Positions 17,204 to 25,247 of a stretch of DNA of 64,000 nucleotides are shown here, one piece after another. The stretch spans positions 186,001-250,000 of the forward strand of contig DASQHX010000011.1 in the NCBI GenBank assembly GCA_035631875.1, read 5' to 3'. The DNA is from Nitrosopumilaceae archaeon. GTDB lineage: Archaea > Thermoproteota > Nitrososphaeria > Nitrososphaerales > Nitrosopumilaceae. Both the position numbers and the translations under genes were made by a program. Each line of letters begins with the position of its first letter. The stretch's first letter is position 1. The notes under the pieces were generated by a model, which had not been told where the DNA came from, searched no databases, and saw only the letters and a program-made list of their open reading frames with translations.

Positions 17204-17416
17204 CTATTTTTTGAATATTTTATCTATGATGAATTTAACTATTAAAAAAATTCCAGTTATGGCAAATATGTATTGAATGACTGATAATGCATTAATTATG
17301 TCAGAGTTCTGAAAAATTGATAATGCCGGAGAATTATGATCTGAAGGAACATGGAAGACTTGTATTGAGGCTGCTATTATTATTAGAATCATAGCAATTT
17401 TAAGAATAATACTCAA
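17204..17416 (-). CDS. small two-helix membrane protein
   Basis: A 70-residue protein: helix 1 ILKIAMILIIIAASIQVFHV, a short outer loop (PSDHNSPALSIFQNSD), helix 2 IQYIFAITGIFLIVKFII, basic end. The longest frame uses TTG at 17416, but the ATG at 17392 fits the TATA-like TTTTAAAAC near 17426 better. Function unknown. Located next to the AMO genes, so it belongs on any list of candidate accessory subunits, though with no direct sign. Confidence 0.5.
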   Translation of the reverse strand: MSIILKIAMILIIIAASIQVFHVPSDHNSPALSIFQNSDIINALSVIQYIFAITGIFLIVKFIIDKIFKK

Positions 17417-17495
17417 TATGTTTTAAAAGAAACGATCATCATTAAAAATTTCTATAAGACAAAACTAAAAATACATTGACTATCAATTGTAAAAA

Positions 17496-17759
17496 ATGAT
17501 TGGTATGCGTGGTCAAATGATACTGGCCATAATACCTAGTTTTGTAACTCAGCTTATAGCTTTTTACAGAATTAAAAAATTTACAAATGGGTTAATTGTA
17601 GAATTGAGTATTTTTCTAGCTGATACTTTTGTTCAAATGATCATTCCGTGGCCATTTGGAATGATTTTTGCTTTGCCACTAACTTTGGGTGTGCCTGTAT
17701 ACTTTGTAAGAAAATGGACTTTGGATTACAACCACATGCCAACTGGTATGTTTGATTAA
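17496..17759 (+). CDS. small membrane protein beside amoB
   Basis: An 87-residue protein with two hydrophobic segments (LAIIPSFVTQLIAFYRI and FLADTFVQMIIPWPFGMIFALPLTLGVPVYF) and a short polar end (RKWTLDYNHMPTGMFD). Start ATG at 17496 or the ATG three codons later. It is convergent with amoB, 105 bases away. Position and topology make it a second candidate for an accessory membrane subunit of AMO. No family recognised. Confidence 0.6.
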   Translation: MIGMRGQMILAIIPSFVTQLIAFYRIKKFTNGLIVELSIFLADTFVQMIIPWPFGMIFALPLTLGVPVYFVRKWTLDYNHMPTGMFD

Positions 17760-17864
17760 GTCAGAACTGATCAATAACATATTGACAGAATTATAACATG
17801 TATGTAATTTGAGTATATTTTCTAATACAACTTTGATAAAATGAAAAGAGAGGGGGAATTTGTT

Positions 17865-18431
17865 TTAAATCACTTGCCACGGTCTTGTTGCAAACGTTAC
17901 AACATAACCAACGGCTATTATTATCGACTGATAGGCTACATTTGTGTATGGGATTGGTTTTATGATTGGATCTCCTGTGACCACAATTGTTTGTCCTGGA
18001 CCAAGTCCTGGGCCTATACTTGCGATGTTAAGCTGTGTGTGCATGTGATATACTGCTGGTTCTAGAGCCCTGATTGTCAATGTGTAAGGAATGACAGAGT
18101 TTCCTGGAATGTCTATAACGTTACCAGGTGGGTCTCTTGCTACAATCTCCCATCTGTTACCTGCATTAGGAGAGTCACCATATACAGTATACCAGCCTCT
18201 TAGGTCTCTTTGTACGAGACTAACGAATTTGCCTGATACTGTTAGTGTGTCACCTGTGTGGACAGATTGTTTTGACCATGTTTCATCGTCTATCCTGACA
18301 AAACGACTTTGTAATTGTGCCTGTACGCCGTGTGCTTCTGCGTGCTGAAACATTTGGGCCAATGATGGTCCAATTGCTCCAAGTGCTACAATTACACCAA
18401 GTGCTGCTACGATTAATTTCTTATCTACCAT
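17865..18431 (-). CDS. amoB: ammonia monooxygenase subunit B
   Basis: A 188-residue archaeal AmoB. Signal peptide (LIVAALGVIVALGAIGPSLA) with mature start near QMFQHAEAHGVQAQLQ; the N-terminal His and the HMH motif (VYHMHTQLNI) correspond to the copper site of the periplasmic cupredoxin domain. One C-terminal membrane helix (YQSIIIAVGYVVTFA). As in all archaeal AmoB, the second cupredoxin domain and second helix of bacterial AmoB are missing. It is transcribed divergently from amoC across a 275-bp promoter region. Confidence 0.97.
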   Translation of the reverse strand: MVDKKLIVAALGVIVALGAIGPSLAQMFQHAEAHGVQAQLQSRFVRIDDETWSKQSVHTGDTLTVSGKFVSLVQRDLRGWYTVYGDSPNAGNRWEIVARDPPGNVIDIPGNSVIPYTLTIRALEPAVYHMHTQLNIASIGPGLGPGQTIVVTGDPIIKPIPYTNVAYQSIIIAVGYVVTFATRPWQVI

Positions 18432-18463
18432 ATCACGTAACTAATGCAACAGAGAAAGAACAA

Positions 18464-18472
18464 CGATATATG
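18464..18472 (-). promoter_or_regulatory. TATA box of amoB
   Basis: CATATATCG on the minus strand, centred about 37 bases before the amoB ATG, predicting a leader of about 10 bases. Confidence 0.5.
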
Positions 18473-18676
18473 TTTTACCCTTGGAATGAGAGATCCAACC
18501 GAATATGAGAAAAATAATAATAAAAATAATGATAAACGTTAATGATAAACATTGATGGTGCATTTTTTTATATGATAATTATTTCTTTTTTATAAGAAGT
18601 TTATATTATGATTTTCAATAATAACTTAAAATATTGATGTAAAATATAACAAAAACTGTTAATTAATTACTCATGC

Positions 18677-18685
18677 TTTATATAT
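18677..18685 (+). promoter_or_regulatory. TATA box of amoC
   Basis: TTTATATAT centred 26 bases before the amoC ATG at 18707, predicting a leaderless or near-leaderless transcript. Confidence 0.6.
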
Positions 18686-18706
18686 TGAAATCTCATCACA
18701 TGTTGT

Positions 18707-19270
18707 ATGGCACAAATGCCCGCACTGATTCCAAAAGAAGTCGAGATACACAGACTGAAAAAGATCTGGTTAATCGTCATCGCAATGGGATCTATCGCTG
18801 CTTCAGTGGAAGTAGACAACTTCGTTGATGGATCACTTCATCAAACATCTATCAGAGATAGTGCATTTACACCAGCACACTGGTGGTTATACAGTCACTT
18901 TATTGCTCTGCCATTAGGTTGGGCATCCGTGGCAATGTATGACAGAAAAGTACCTATCCTGAGGGGTCCAAACAACTCCATGAACACTGGTCTTAAGATG
19001 ACCATACTTGGTTATTTAGCAACAATGTTCACAATTGGTGTAAACGAAATGTGGCACTTCTGGTATGTAGAGGAAATCTTTGCAGTACCAAATCACTGGA
19101 TGTTTAACATGGGTGTCGTAGTTGCTTTCATGGGCGCACTTGCCTATGTAGTTAGAGTATATGCACGACTAGTCGAGCTTGGAGCAGAAACCCCAGGTGA
19201 GAATCCATATGTTGCAGAAATGTACAAGATGGCCCTAGAAGGCAAATTGTACAGTAGATCCATTCCATAG
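18707..19270 (+). CDS. amoC: ammonia monooxygenase subunit C
   Basis: A 187-residue archaeal AmoC with about five membrane helices. The metal-ligand segments are seen: VEVDNFVDGSLHQ (Asp/His near helix 1), TPAHWWLYSHF, and NEMWHFWYVEEIF. These residues form the copper site (CuC/CuD region) that is thought to be catalytic in Cu membrane monooxygenases. Length and sequence are typical of the group. It is followed by a hairpin/T-run terminator and then amoX. Confidence 0.97.
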   Translation: MAQMPALIPKEVEIHRLKKIWLIVIAMGSIAASVEVDNFVDGSLHQTSIRDSAFTPAHWWLYSHFIALPLGWASVAMYDRKVPILRGPNNSMNTGLKMTILGYLATMFTIGVNEMWHFWYVEEIFAVPNHWMFNMGVVVAFMGALAYVVRVYARLVELGAETPGENPYVAEMYKMALEGKLYSRSIP

Positions 19271-19276
19271 AAAAAG

Positions 19277-19302
19277 GCGCGCAAAAGCGCATTTTTTATT
19301 AT
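19277..19302 (+). terminator. hairpin and T-run after amoC
   Basis: GCGC-AAAA-GCGC hairpin (19279-19290) followed by a six-T run, 8 bases after the amoC stop. It should reduce read-through into amoX and lets the subunits differ in transcript level. Confidence 0.55.
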
Positions 19303-19381
19303 TTTTAGATCCCATCTAGTGGAAAGTATTTCCTTCTCATCTAAGAAAGACTTAAAAGCATATGGATTAATAATTACCCAA

Positions 19382-19747
19382 ATGACTTTACCAAAAGGAT
19401 TTGGTACTGGTGGCGGAGCTTCCAGTTCTGACGTAAGCAAAATGATTGGTAGACGCGCAGAAGATTATTTTGGAATAATAACTGGCATTTTCGTTGCCAG
19501 CTGGGTTGGAACATGGGGTGGTGTTGCCGTAGCAGTTACCTATTATCCATGGGCTTATCCTCCACCGAGTGCACACTTTGCTCTAACGGTGTTGACGATT
19601 ATCGAGGCCATTGGTTATTTACTATGTGTAAAGGTTGTAACCGAAGGTACTCCGAAGGCAAGAACCTATGACGGTGCATTGGCAGGAATCATTGGAGCTA
19701 TCTCGATAGCTACAATCTTGACTGACTGTTTCTTCTTCGGCGCATAG
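19382..19747 (+). CDS. amoX: AmoX, archaeal AMO subunit
   Basis: A 121-residue protein found beside amoA in ammonia-oxidising archaea and known as AmoX. Membrane helices: IITGIFVASWVGTWGGVAVAV, FALTVLTIIEAIGYLLCV and GALAGIIGAISIATIL. A longer frame begins at 19319, but the ATG at 19382 is chosen because a TATA box (CTTAAAAGC, 19351-19359) lies 27 bases before it. It has its own promoter between amoC and amoA. Confidence 0.93.
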   Translation: MTLPKGFGTGGGASSSDVSKMIGRRAEDYFGIITGIFVASWVGTWGGVAVAVTYYPWAYPPPSAHFALTVLTIIEAIGYLLCVKVVTEGTPKARTYDGALAGIIGAISIATILTDCFFFGA

Positions 19748-19850
19748 AAATATTCAATCCCCTTTTCTTTTAATTTTTGACTCTTACTTGAAAGTAAAAA
19801 ATGAACAATTATGATGTTGTATAAAACCTGATCTCAGTATCTACGTAAAA

Positions 19851-19860
19851 TTTTATATAC
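19851..19860 (+). promoter_or_regulatory. TATA box of amoA
   Basis: TTTTATATAC, centred 27 bases before the amoA ATG. amoA can therefore be transcribed alone, as a leaderless mRNA. Confidence 0.65.
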
Positions 19861-19882
19861 ACCGCATCTATCATAGTGGCTA

Positions 19883-20533
19883 ATGGTCTGGCTAAGACGA
19901 TGTACTCACTACTTGTTTATAGTAGTGGTAGCAGTCAACTCTACCTTGTTGACCATCAATGCCGGAGACTACATATTCTATACTGACTGGGCGTGGACTT
20001 CATTTGTGGTATTTTCAGTATCACAGACACTCATGCTTGCTGTCGGTGCCGCGTACTACCTTACATTCACTGGAGTTCCAGGAACTGCAACTTACTATGC
20101 ACTGATAATGACGGTGTATACGTGGATTGCAAAAGGAGCGTGGTTCTCATTAGGATATCCATATAGCTTCATAGTTGTACCAGTTTGGATTCCGTCGGCT
20201 ATGCTGATGGACTTGGTATATTGGGCAACAAAGAAGAACAAACACTCTCTCATTCTAATGGGTGGCGTGCTTTGTGGAATGTCTCTGCCAATGTTCAACA
20301 TGATAAATCTCATTACGATAGACGATCCGCTAGAGACTGCGTTCAAATACCCAAGGACTACATTGCCTCCATACATGACTCCAATAGAACCCCAAGTTGG
20401 AAAGTTCTATGATAGTCCGGTCGCGCTAGGTGCGGGTGCCGGTGCTGTCCTGTCAGTTACAATGACAGCTTTAGGCTGCAAATTGACAACGTGGACATAC
20501 AGATGGATGGCAGCTTGGAGTAAGTGGGACTAA
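19883..20533 (+). CDS. amoA: ammonia monooxygenase subunit A
   Basis: A 216-residue archaeal AmoA, starting MVWLRRCTHYLFIVVVAVNS and ending RWMAAWSKWD, both diagnostic of the group used as the marker for ammonia-oxidising archaea. Multiple membrane helices. The gene order amoC-amoX-amoA on one strand with amoB divergent is close to the order in Nitrosopumilus-type genomes. The sequence resembles group I.1a AmoA; a tree would give the lineage. Confidence 0.98.
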   Translation: MVWLRRCTHYLFIVVVAVNSTLLTINAGDYIFYTDWAWTSFVVFSVSQTLMLAVGAAYYLTFTGVPGTATYYALIMTVYTWIAKGAWFSLGYPYSFIVVPVWIPSAMLMDLVYWATKKNKHSLILMGGVLCGMSLPMFNMINLITIDDPLETAFKYPRTTLPPYMTPIEPQVGKFYDSPVALGAGAGAVLSVTMTALGCKLTTWTYRWMAAWSKWD

Positions 20534-20670
20534 CTTCCCTTTCCTTTTACTTTATTTTATTACTAACTAGGTCATCCTATAACTAATTTTAAAAAATATT
20601 ATCTGTAACAATCTGTTGATCTAGATCGTTACTCTAGAGAAATAAAATTTCAGTACATCATCTGTAAATT

Positions 20671-21534
20671 TTAATAATTTTTTATCAAGATTTCAGTATG
20701 CCCAGTTCTCTTCTTTGAATTTGAATTTATGAATCGATTGGTGTTTATTTCTATTATACTATCAGAATATTCAGAGAATAACTCTATTACTTCTTGTGAT
20801 TTTGAATTTGAAAGCATAACCTTACAACCCCTAGAATCTAGTTTTTTAAATTCAGTAAAGAGTCTTTCCTGATCTTTGTAGCCAAAGTTATCATTTGTAT
20901 AGCTAGTAAAGTTTGCAGTAGAGCTTACTGGCTGATATGGTGGATCCAAATACACAAAATCATCTTCTCGTGCTTTCTTAAGTGCAGTAGTGAAATCTTC
21001 GCATTTTATTGAAATTCCTTTTGATTGTAAAACATGACTGAGTATCAGTAAGTTTTCTTTGTTTACTATGTTTGGATTCACATACCTTCCTATCGGTACA
21101 TTGAATTTTCCTTTACTGTTTACTCTGTACAGACCATTAAAACAAGTCTTGTTTAGAAATATTAGTCTTGAAACTTGGTCAATCTGGTTTTTTGGGTTAC
21201 TGTCTCTTACTTGATAATAATATTCTTCAGTATTTTTAAAGTAATTTTCCGAGCGTTCCTCTAACGACGTTATCAATTCATCTGCTTTATCACGAATTGT
21301 AACATATGATAGAATTAATGTAGAGTTCAAATCAGATACAAAACACTTTAGTTGTGAATTTTGAGATATTAAATGAAACAAAACTGCTCCACCACCTAAA
21401 AATGGTTCAAAATACGCATCAAAATTTTTTGGGATATGTTGTGATAATATTGGTAAAAGTTGTCTTTTTCCGCCTGCCCATTTTACAAACGGTTTTGGTA
21501 CTAACGCTGTGATTTGTTTGTACTGCTGTTTCAA
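20671..21534 (-). CDS. D12-class DNA adenine N6-methyltransferase (Dam/DpnM-like)
   Basis: A 287-residue methyltransferase. FVKWAGGKRQLLPIL is the AdoMet-binding start of D12-class (Dam, DpnIIA, MboIA) enzymes, FLGGGAVLFHLI follows, and the catalytic motif is DPPYQPV. End motif HTEILIKNY is also typical. D12 enzymes mostly methylate GATC or similar sites. No restriction endonuclease is adjacent; instead, the divergent neighbour is an AbiTii-domain gene. The enzyme may be an orphan epigenetic methylase or part of an unusual defence pair. Confidence 0.9.
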   Translation of the reverse strand: MKQQYKQITALVPKPFVKWAGGKRQLLPILSQHIPKNFDAYFEPFLGGGAVLFHLISQNSQLKCFVSDLNSTLILSYVTIRDKADELITSLEERSENYFKNTEEYYYQVRDSNPKNQIDQVSRLIFLNKTCFNGLYRVNSKGKFNVPIGRYVNPNIVNKENLLILSHVLQSKGISIKCEDFTTALKKAREDDFVYLDPPYQPVSSTANFTSYTNDNFGYKDQERLFTEFKKLDSRGCKVMLSNSKSQEVIELFSEYSDSIIEINTNRFINSNSKKRTGHTEILIKNY

Positions 21535-21665
21535 TATACAACAGTTTCAAGATGTTATTTTGCGCGAGTATGACAATAAAAGATCACACACTGTATAACT
21601 TTTTTTAATCTACATATGTCTGCAAGATAAAGTAAAATCATGGTATAATACACTAGTTTGATATC

Positions 21666-22202
21666 TTGAGTCAAAATAAAAAAGATGAGGCATTAAAATT
21701 AGCAAAAACGGTAAGTGTAGAACTTTTGGATGAGAAAAAATCACTACATGAGATCTTGCAATCATGTAAAACCATCTGTAAATATCTAGGAATATCTGAT
21801 AAAAATACATGGATAGATTTAGAATTAAACGGTTATCTTGGTTTATACAAAACTAAGGATGAATTTTATGATAATCTTCCCTCGTATAGAAAAACTAATT
21901 GGTTGTTTTATGATGTTTATGGAAGTGTGGTGCCATTACCACCTGACATATTGGAATTTTTTGGGAAATCAATAATTTATCAACCTATATCTGAAATTGA
22001 AAATAATGGTCATCTTATAATCACAAGTCAGTATCTTGAGAAATTTAACGAATTCATAACAAAACATGGGATGGATCATGCATCAAAAAACTTGCGAATT
22101 CATGAGGCACGTATTACAAACAATGAACTCAAAAAAGTAATAGATGGAATAAAAACGAGGATCCAAGAATTCTTGGATAATTTGATTCTGGTTTTAGAGT
22201 GA
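21666..22202 (+). CDS. AbiTii-domain protein
   Basis: A 178-residue soluble protein, TTG start. Residues 8-60 match the AbiTii-type domain: LLDEKKSLHEILQSCKTI, then YLGISDKNTWIDLELNGYLG, where W-I-x-x-E-L-N-G-Y is the signature. AbiTii domains occur in bacterial abortive-infection/toxin loci and in phage-defence islands, often N-terminal to effector domains. The remaining 110 residues have no recognised domain. It is divergent from the adenine methyltransferase, 131 bases apart, which suggests a shared regulatory region. Confidence 0.65.
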   Translation: MSQNKKDEALKLAKTVSVELLDEKKSLHEILQSCKTICKYLGISDKNTWIDLELNGYLGLYKTKDEFYDNLPSYRKTNWLFYDVYGSVVPLPPDILEFFGKSIIYQPISEIENNGHLIITSQYLEKFNEFITKHGMDHASKNLRIHEARITNNELKKVIDGIKTRIQEFLDNLILVLE

Positions 22203-22339
22203 TTTAGATTTACAAAACCTGAAAAGTTAATCTTCTAGTTTTGCGTTTAATATCCATTGATTAGAGTTGCTATTCCAAAAATTATTTTACTTATTTCAAT
22301 ATTGGATATTGTGAAAAACAATCTTTTTTGGAGTAGAAT

Positions 22340-23677
22340 ATGAATACTTTTGGAGTTGCAGGCGGATTATTATTGGTAATTATGGGATTGGCGGTAATTG
22401 ATTATGGTTTAGATCCTACTGTTCCATATGCATATCACGCATTTTATCTTGGACTTGCTGGAATTGTTGTAGGTGGAGTTATTATGTGGGCAAACAGTAG
22501 AACTCCTAAAAATCCTCTTTTAGCACAACCGTATCAAGTTGAAACTAGAAAATCACTTTCTCCAGTAGATGGCATCAAATATAGAAATCTGTATGAAGAA
22601 TCACCAGTAATGCAACGTACTGTAAATACTGATGGTATAATTCTAGAATGCAATCAAAAATATGCAAAAAACTTTGGTTCTTCAAAAAATGAGGTCATAG
22701 GTAAATCAATTTTTGATCATGTTGCAGAGCAAAGCATTACAGAAATGCGTAATACATTCGAGTCTTGGAAAGAAACAGGACGTGCTGAGAATAGAGAAAT
22801 CTGGTTTAAACGAAAAGATGGTTCAGCATTTCCGGCATTATTAAGCGCTAATAACATGTATGATGAAAAGGGCAAGCTAATTGGTAGTAATACGGCAATT
22901 CGGGATATTTCAGATATTTATGAGGCCAGGAAGGTTATGCAAGACCACGAAAGACAAAAAACCCAACTAGAAGAATTACAAAAAATGAATTCACTTAAAG
23001 AAGAATTTTACTTCTCTCTTTCACAAGAATGTAAATTACCTTTAGAGCCAATAAAAAGATACTGTGAGTCACTTAATGATCCAGTTGCTGCAAATCTAAA
23101 CACACAACAATTGGAAGCTGTAAATGAGATTTATAATAATGCGATTAGATTAGAAAGAATGCTTGAGGATATGTCTGATGTTCAACTGCTTGTTGCCCAT
23201 AAAATGACTTTCAGCAAAGATGAATTCAAAATTAATGAATTTATGAAAAACGTTGTTGACATTAATACTCATATGATGAATGACAAAAAGATCGAATTTG
23301 TTGATACAACAAAAGAAAAATCAATTCTTCAAAGTGATAAGAACAGGTTAAAGCAAGTTTTTGATAACTTGATACAAAACGCGGTAGATTTTGTACCACA
23401 GGAAGGGGGTAAAATCGAGATTGGTGCCAAAAAAGGGGATGACGGTATTCGTTTTTTTGTCAAGGATAATGGTATAGGTATATCGGAAAAAAGAAAGGAT
23501 TCTGTTTTTAAAAAATACTACCAAGTTAACCTATCTTTAAAAAGAAGATATGGTGGGAGCGGTTTTGGATTGGTAATCTGTCGTTTAATAGTTGAAAATT
23601 TGAAAGGGAAGATCTGGTTTGAAAGCAAGGAAGGGGAAGGAACTATCTTTTATTTTACAATTCCTCTCTCTACATAA
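22340..23677 (+). CDS. membrane PAS sensor histidine-kinase homologue lacking the acceptor His
   Basis: A 445-residue protein: two membrane helices in residues 1-55, a PAS domain (about 80-195; VNTDGIILECNQKY...IGKSIFDHV), a coiled coil, a DHp-like segment and a HATPase domain (NLIQNAVDFV N-box; DNGIGISEK G1; GGSGFGLVI G2). The H-box reads SLSQECKLPLEPI where kinases have SHELRTPL: the phospho-acceptor is Gln229 (codon CAA at 23024-23026). So it can bind ATP but should not autophosphorylate there. No response regulator is adjacent. Confidence 0.88.
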   Translation: MNTFGVAGGLLLVIMGLAVIDYGLDPTVPYAYHAFYLGLAGIVVGGVIMWANSRTPKNPLLAQPYQVETRKSLSPVDGIKYRNLYEESPVMQRTVNTDGIILECNQKYAKNFGSSKNEVIGKSIFDHVAEQSITEMRNTFESWKETGRAENREIWFKRKDGSAFPALLSANNMYDEKGKLIGSNTAIRDISDIYEARKVMQDHERQKTQLEELQKMNSLKEEFYFSLSQECKLPLEPIKRYCESLNDPVAANLNTQQLEAVNEIYNNAIRLERMLEDMSDVQLLVAHKMTFSKDEFKINEFMKNVVDINTHMMNDKKIEFVDTTKEKSILQSDKNRLKQVFDNLIQNAVDFVPQEGGKIEIGAKKGDDGIRFFVKDNGIGISEKRKDSVFKKYYQVNLSLKRRYGGSGFGLVICRLIVENLKGKIWFESKEGEGTIFYFTIPLST

Positions 23678-23746
23678 AATTGAATTTAGTATTACAATAA
23701 ATTTACTTAATTCTAATCTAAAAATGATATTTTTAAAACAACAAAA

Positions 23747-23819
23747 GCTCCGAGCGGGATTCGATCCCGCGACCTTTACCTTACCAAGGTAACGCTCTAC
23801 CAGGCTGAGCTATCGAAGC
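23747..23819 (-). tRNA. tRNA-Thr (GGT)
   Basis: Folds on the minus strand as a normal tRNA without intron: acceptor GCTTCGA/TCGGAGC (one G-U pair), anticodon arm TTACC-TTGGTAA-GGTAA with anticodon GGT, T-arm GCGGG-ATCGAAT-CCCGC. The base after the acceptor is T, as in archaeal tRNA-Thr. CCA is not encoded. Confidence 0.93.
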
Positions 23820-23917
23820 ATGACATGGTCGCTTTACTGAATCCTTATTAATCTTACTTGGTCTTGACAAAATTTTTCATAAAACGTTTAATTTCCACAA
23901 CTTTATGCTAATAAAAC

Positions 23918-24036
23918 GCAGGAGTCGCCGAGCCTGGCCAAAGAAGGCCTAGCCTTTGGATGCGCGGGACTTAAGATCATAAAAATGGGTGATCCCGTCT
24001 CTTAGGGGTTCGTGGGTTCAAATCCCACCTCCTGCA
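23918..24036 (+). tRNA. tRNA-Leu (TAA) with two introns
   Basis: Acceptor GCAGGAG (23918-23924) pairs with CTCCTGC (24029-24035). The anticodon loop CTTAAGA with TAA at 23972-23974 gives Leu, and the long variable arm (TCTCTTAGGGG) fits. Removing 16 bases (23976-23991) restores the CGGGA/TCCCG anticodon stem: a canonical intron at 37/38. Removing a further 18 bases in the D-arm region (about 23944-23961, containing an AAGGC/GCCTT hairpin) restores the D-arm CCAAAGGCG. The mature length is then 85, as expected for tRNA-Leu. The exact first splice site is ambiguous by a base or two. Confidence 0.9.
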
Positions 24037-24042
24037 CTTTTT

Positions 24043-24429
24043 TTATCTTTGATGTTTAATTCCACGGGAATTTAGAACTTCATAAACATCAGGAAGAGAA
24101 AACACAAAACCGACATGGACACAATCCTTCTCTTCACAGAACATGCAGTAAAGTTCTCCATTTTGAATTGCAACTTCGGCAATTCTGTTTTTGATGTTGT
24201 CTTTTACTACTACTCTATTATCATCAACTGAAATCTTTTCAAGTTTAGGTGCATATCTAGCAAATGTGTCATCCTTTTGCATCAAGTCCTCCATCATAAA
24301 AGTGATGTATCCAGCAAAGCTATTGATGCCCTTCATTGCAAGGTCGTCTCTGTTTTTCTTGTATACATCATGGAACTTGTTGTATACCGCTTCTGAGACT
24401 GTAATTGATTTGAATCCTGCTTTTGGCAT
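24043..24429 (-). CDS. RHH-like and zinc-motif hypothetical regulator
   Basis: A 128-residue protein. The N-terminus GFKSITVSEAVYNKFHDVYK looks like a ribbon-helix-helix strand plus helix; the middle FAGYITFMMEDLMQ is helical. The C-terminal half holds CMFCEEKDCVHVGF, a possible zinc site (Cys-x2-Cys-x4-Cys-x-His). This arrangement is frequent in ammonia-oxidising archaea as a paralogous family. DNA binding is inferred. A perfect 14-bp palindrome lies in its promoter, consistent with autoregulation. Confidence 0.65.
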   Translation of the reverse strand: MPKAGFKSITVSEAVYNKFHDVYKKNRDDLAMKGINSFAGYITFMMEDLMQKDDTFARYAPKLEKISVDDNRVVVKDNIKNRIAEVAIQNGELYCMFCEEKDCVHVGFVFSLPDVYEVLNSRGIKHQR

Positions 24430-24445
24430 ATTACCTACCTATACC

Positions 24446-24459
24446 GTACTTTAAAGTAC
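24446..24459. promoter_or_regulatory. palindromic operator candidate
   Basis: GTACTTTAAAGTAC, a perfect 14-bp palindrome, 17-30 bases upstream of the ATG at 24429 on the minus strand and next to the TATA-like TTAAATA (24464-24470). This is a likely binding site for a dimeric regulator, perhaps the downstream protein itself. Confidence 0.45.
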
Positions 24460-24581
24460 AAGTATTTAACGTTTCTGAATTTGGTGCTGTTAACTTGATA
24501 GCTGGTTGTTTAACCTGTTAACTGGCGGTTGATAATTTTAGATGTGTAATTTTGTTTGTATGAAAAAGGGTTCTGTCCAAT

Positions 24582-24845
24582 CTACAACGGATCTCCTTTT
24601 AACAATTTCTTTACTGAAATAATTGCTATCACTACACCACCTATTATACATCCTATTCCAGCAATAAGAATACGTAAATGCGGATATGTTGGATATAGTG
24701 CAGTCAGAATACCGTAACCGATAAACACTAAAACTGCACCGCCTACAATTGCACTCATTCCCCAAGGATTGAACCCCATATTATCTCGATCCATTATTCC
24801 ATCAAAAACCATGAAATATCTATGAGAGATAGTGCTCTGAGACAT
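24582..24845 (-). CDS. small two-helix membrane protein
   Basis: An 87-residue protein with two hydrophobic helices (GMSAIVGGAVLVFIGYGILT and LRILIAGIGCIIGGVVIAIISV) and a basic end (KKLLKGDPL). N-terminal 30 residues are soluble (MSQSTISHRYFMVFDGIMDR). No known family. Another frame over the same bases looks cysteine-rich and is a shadow. Confidence 0.6.
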   Translation of the reverse strand: MSQSTISHRYFMVFDGIMDRDNMGFNPWGMSAIVGGAVLVFIGYGILTALYPTYPHLRILIAGIGCIIGGVVIAIISVKKLLKGDPL

Positions 24846-25247
24846 TATATTATTTGTCTATTCGGATATATCGGATGATTTACTGGTCGTTATTGATTTA
24901 ATTGTCGATTTGCATTCTGAATTAAGATGATCCATTTGTTTTGACCTTCAACTTTTACACATCCTCTAAAATTCAAAACTCGTTAAATAACAATAATTGA
25001 AAAAAATCATCTCAAAAATCCTCAAAATTTAAGATCTGGCTATTAAATATTTGGTATCATAGATGCGCGCTTTTTATTTATCAAATTTGTATTATGAATT
25101 CTAGTGCGCTCGTAAGCAATTACAGACCACACCAAAGTACTAAATACCAGACCATACCAAGTACCTTACCGCAGGAGACCTGAAATTTCAGGTTCCTGTT
25201 GGTTAATTTAGTAACGCTATATACTAGAAAATATATTTTCAAAATCA
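24846..25247. other. intergenic region, 402 bp
   Basis: No convincing gene. It holds a strong inverted repeat (25173-25198), a GCGCGC stretch followed by T-rich DNA (25063-25078), a TATA box for the next gene (near 25217-25226), and short imperfect repeats of ACCA.A.TAC type at 25129-25165. Confidence 0.5.
25178..25193. promoter_or_regulatory. 16-bp perfect palindrome upstream of the HTH regulator
   Basis: ACCTGAAATTTCAGGT; flanked by CAGGA and TCCTG, which extend the pairing by five bases across one bulged G. It lies 55 bases before the TTG start of the HTH/B12-like gene and just upstream of its TATA box, so it is either an operator or an RNA hairpin ending an unknown transcript. Confidence 0.5.

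Noticed and set aside
19144-19576. Minus-strand frames across amoC/amoX.
   Set aside because: They overlap well-established amo genes and have no promoter.
24538-24765. A Cys/Tyr-rich 75-codon minus-strand frame.
   Set aside because: Shadow of the two-helix membrane protein at 24582-24845; composition unlike a real protein.
25060-25110. GCGC-rich sequences near 25063 and 25106 as a tRNA fragment.
   Set aside because: No cloverleaf can be formed; taken as terminator-like or chance.
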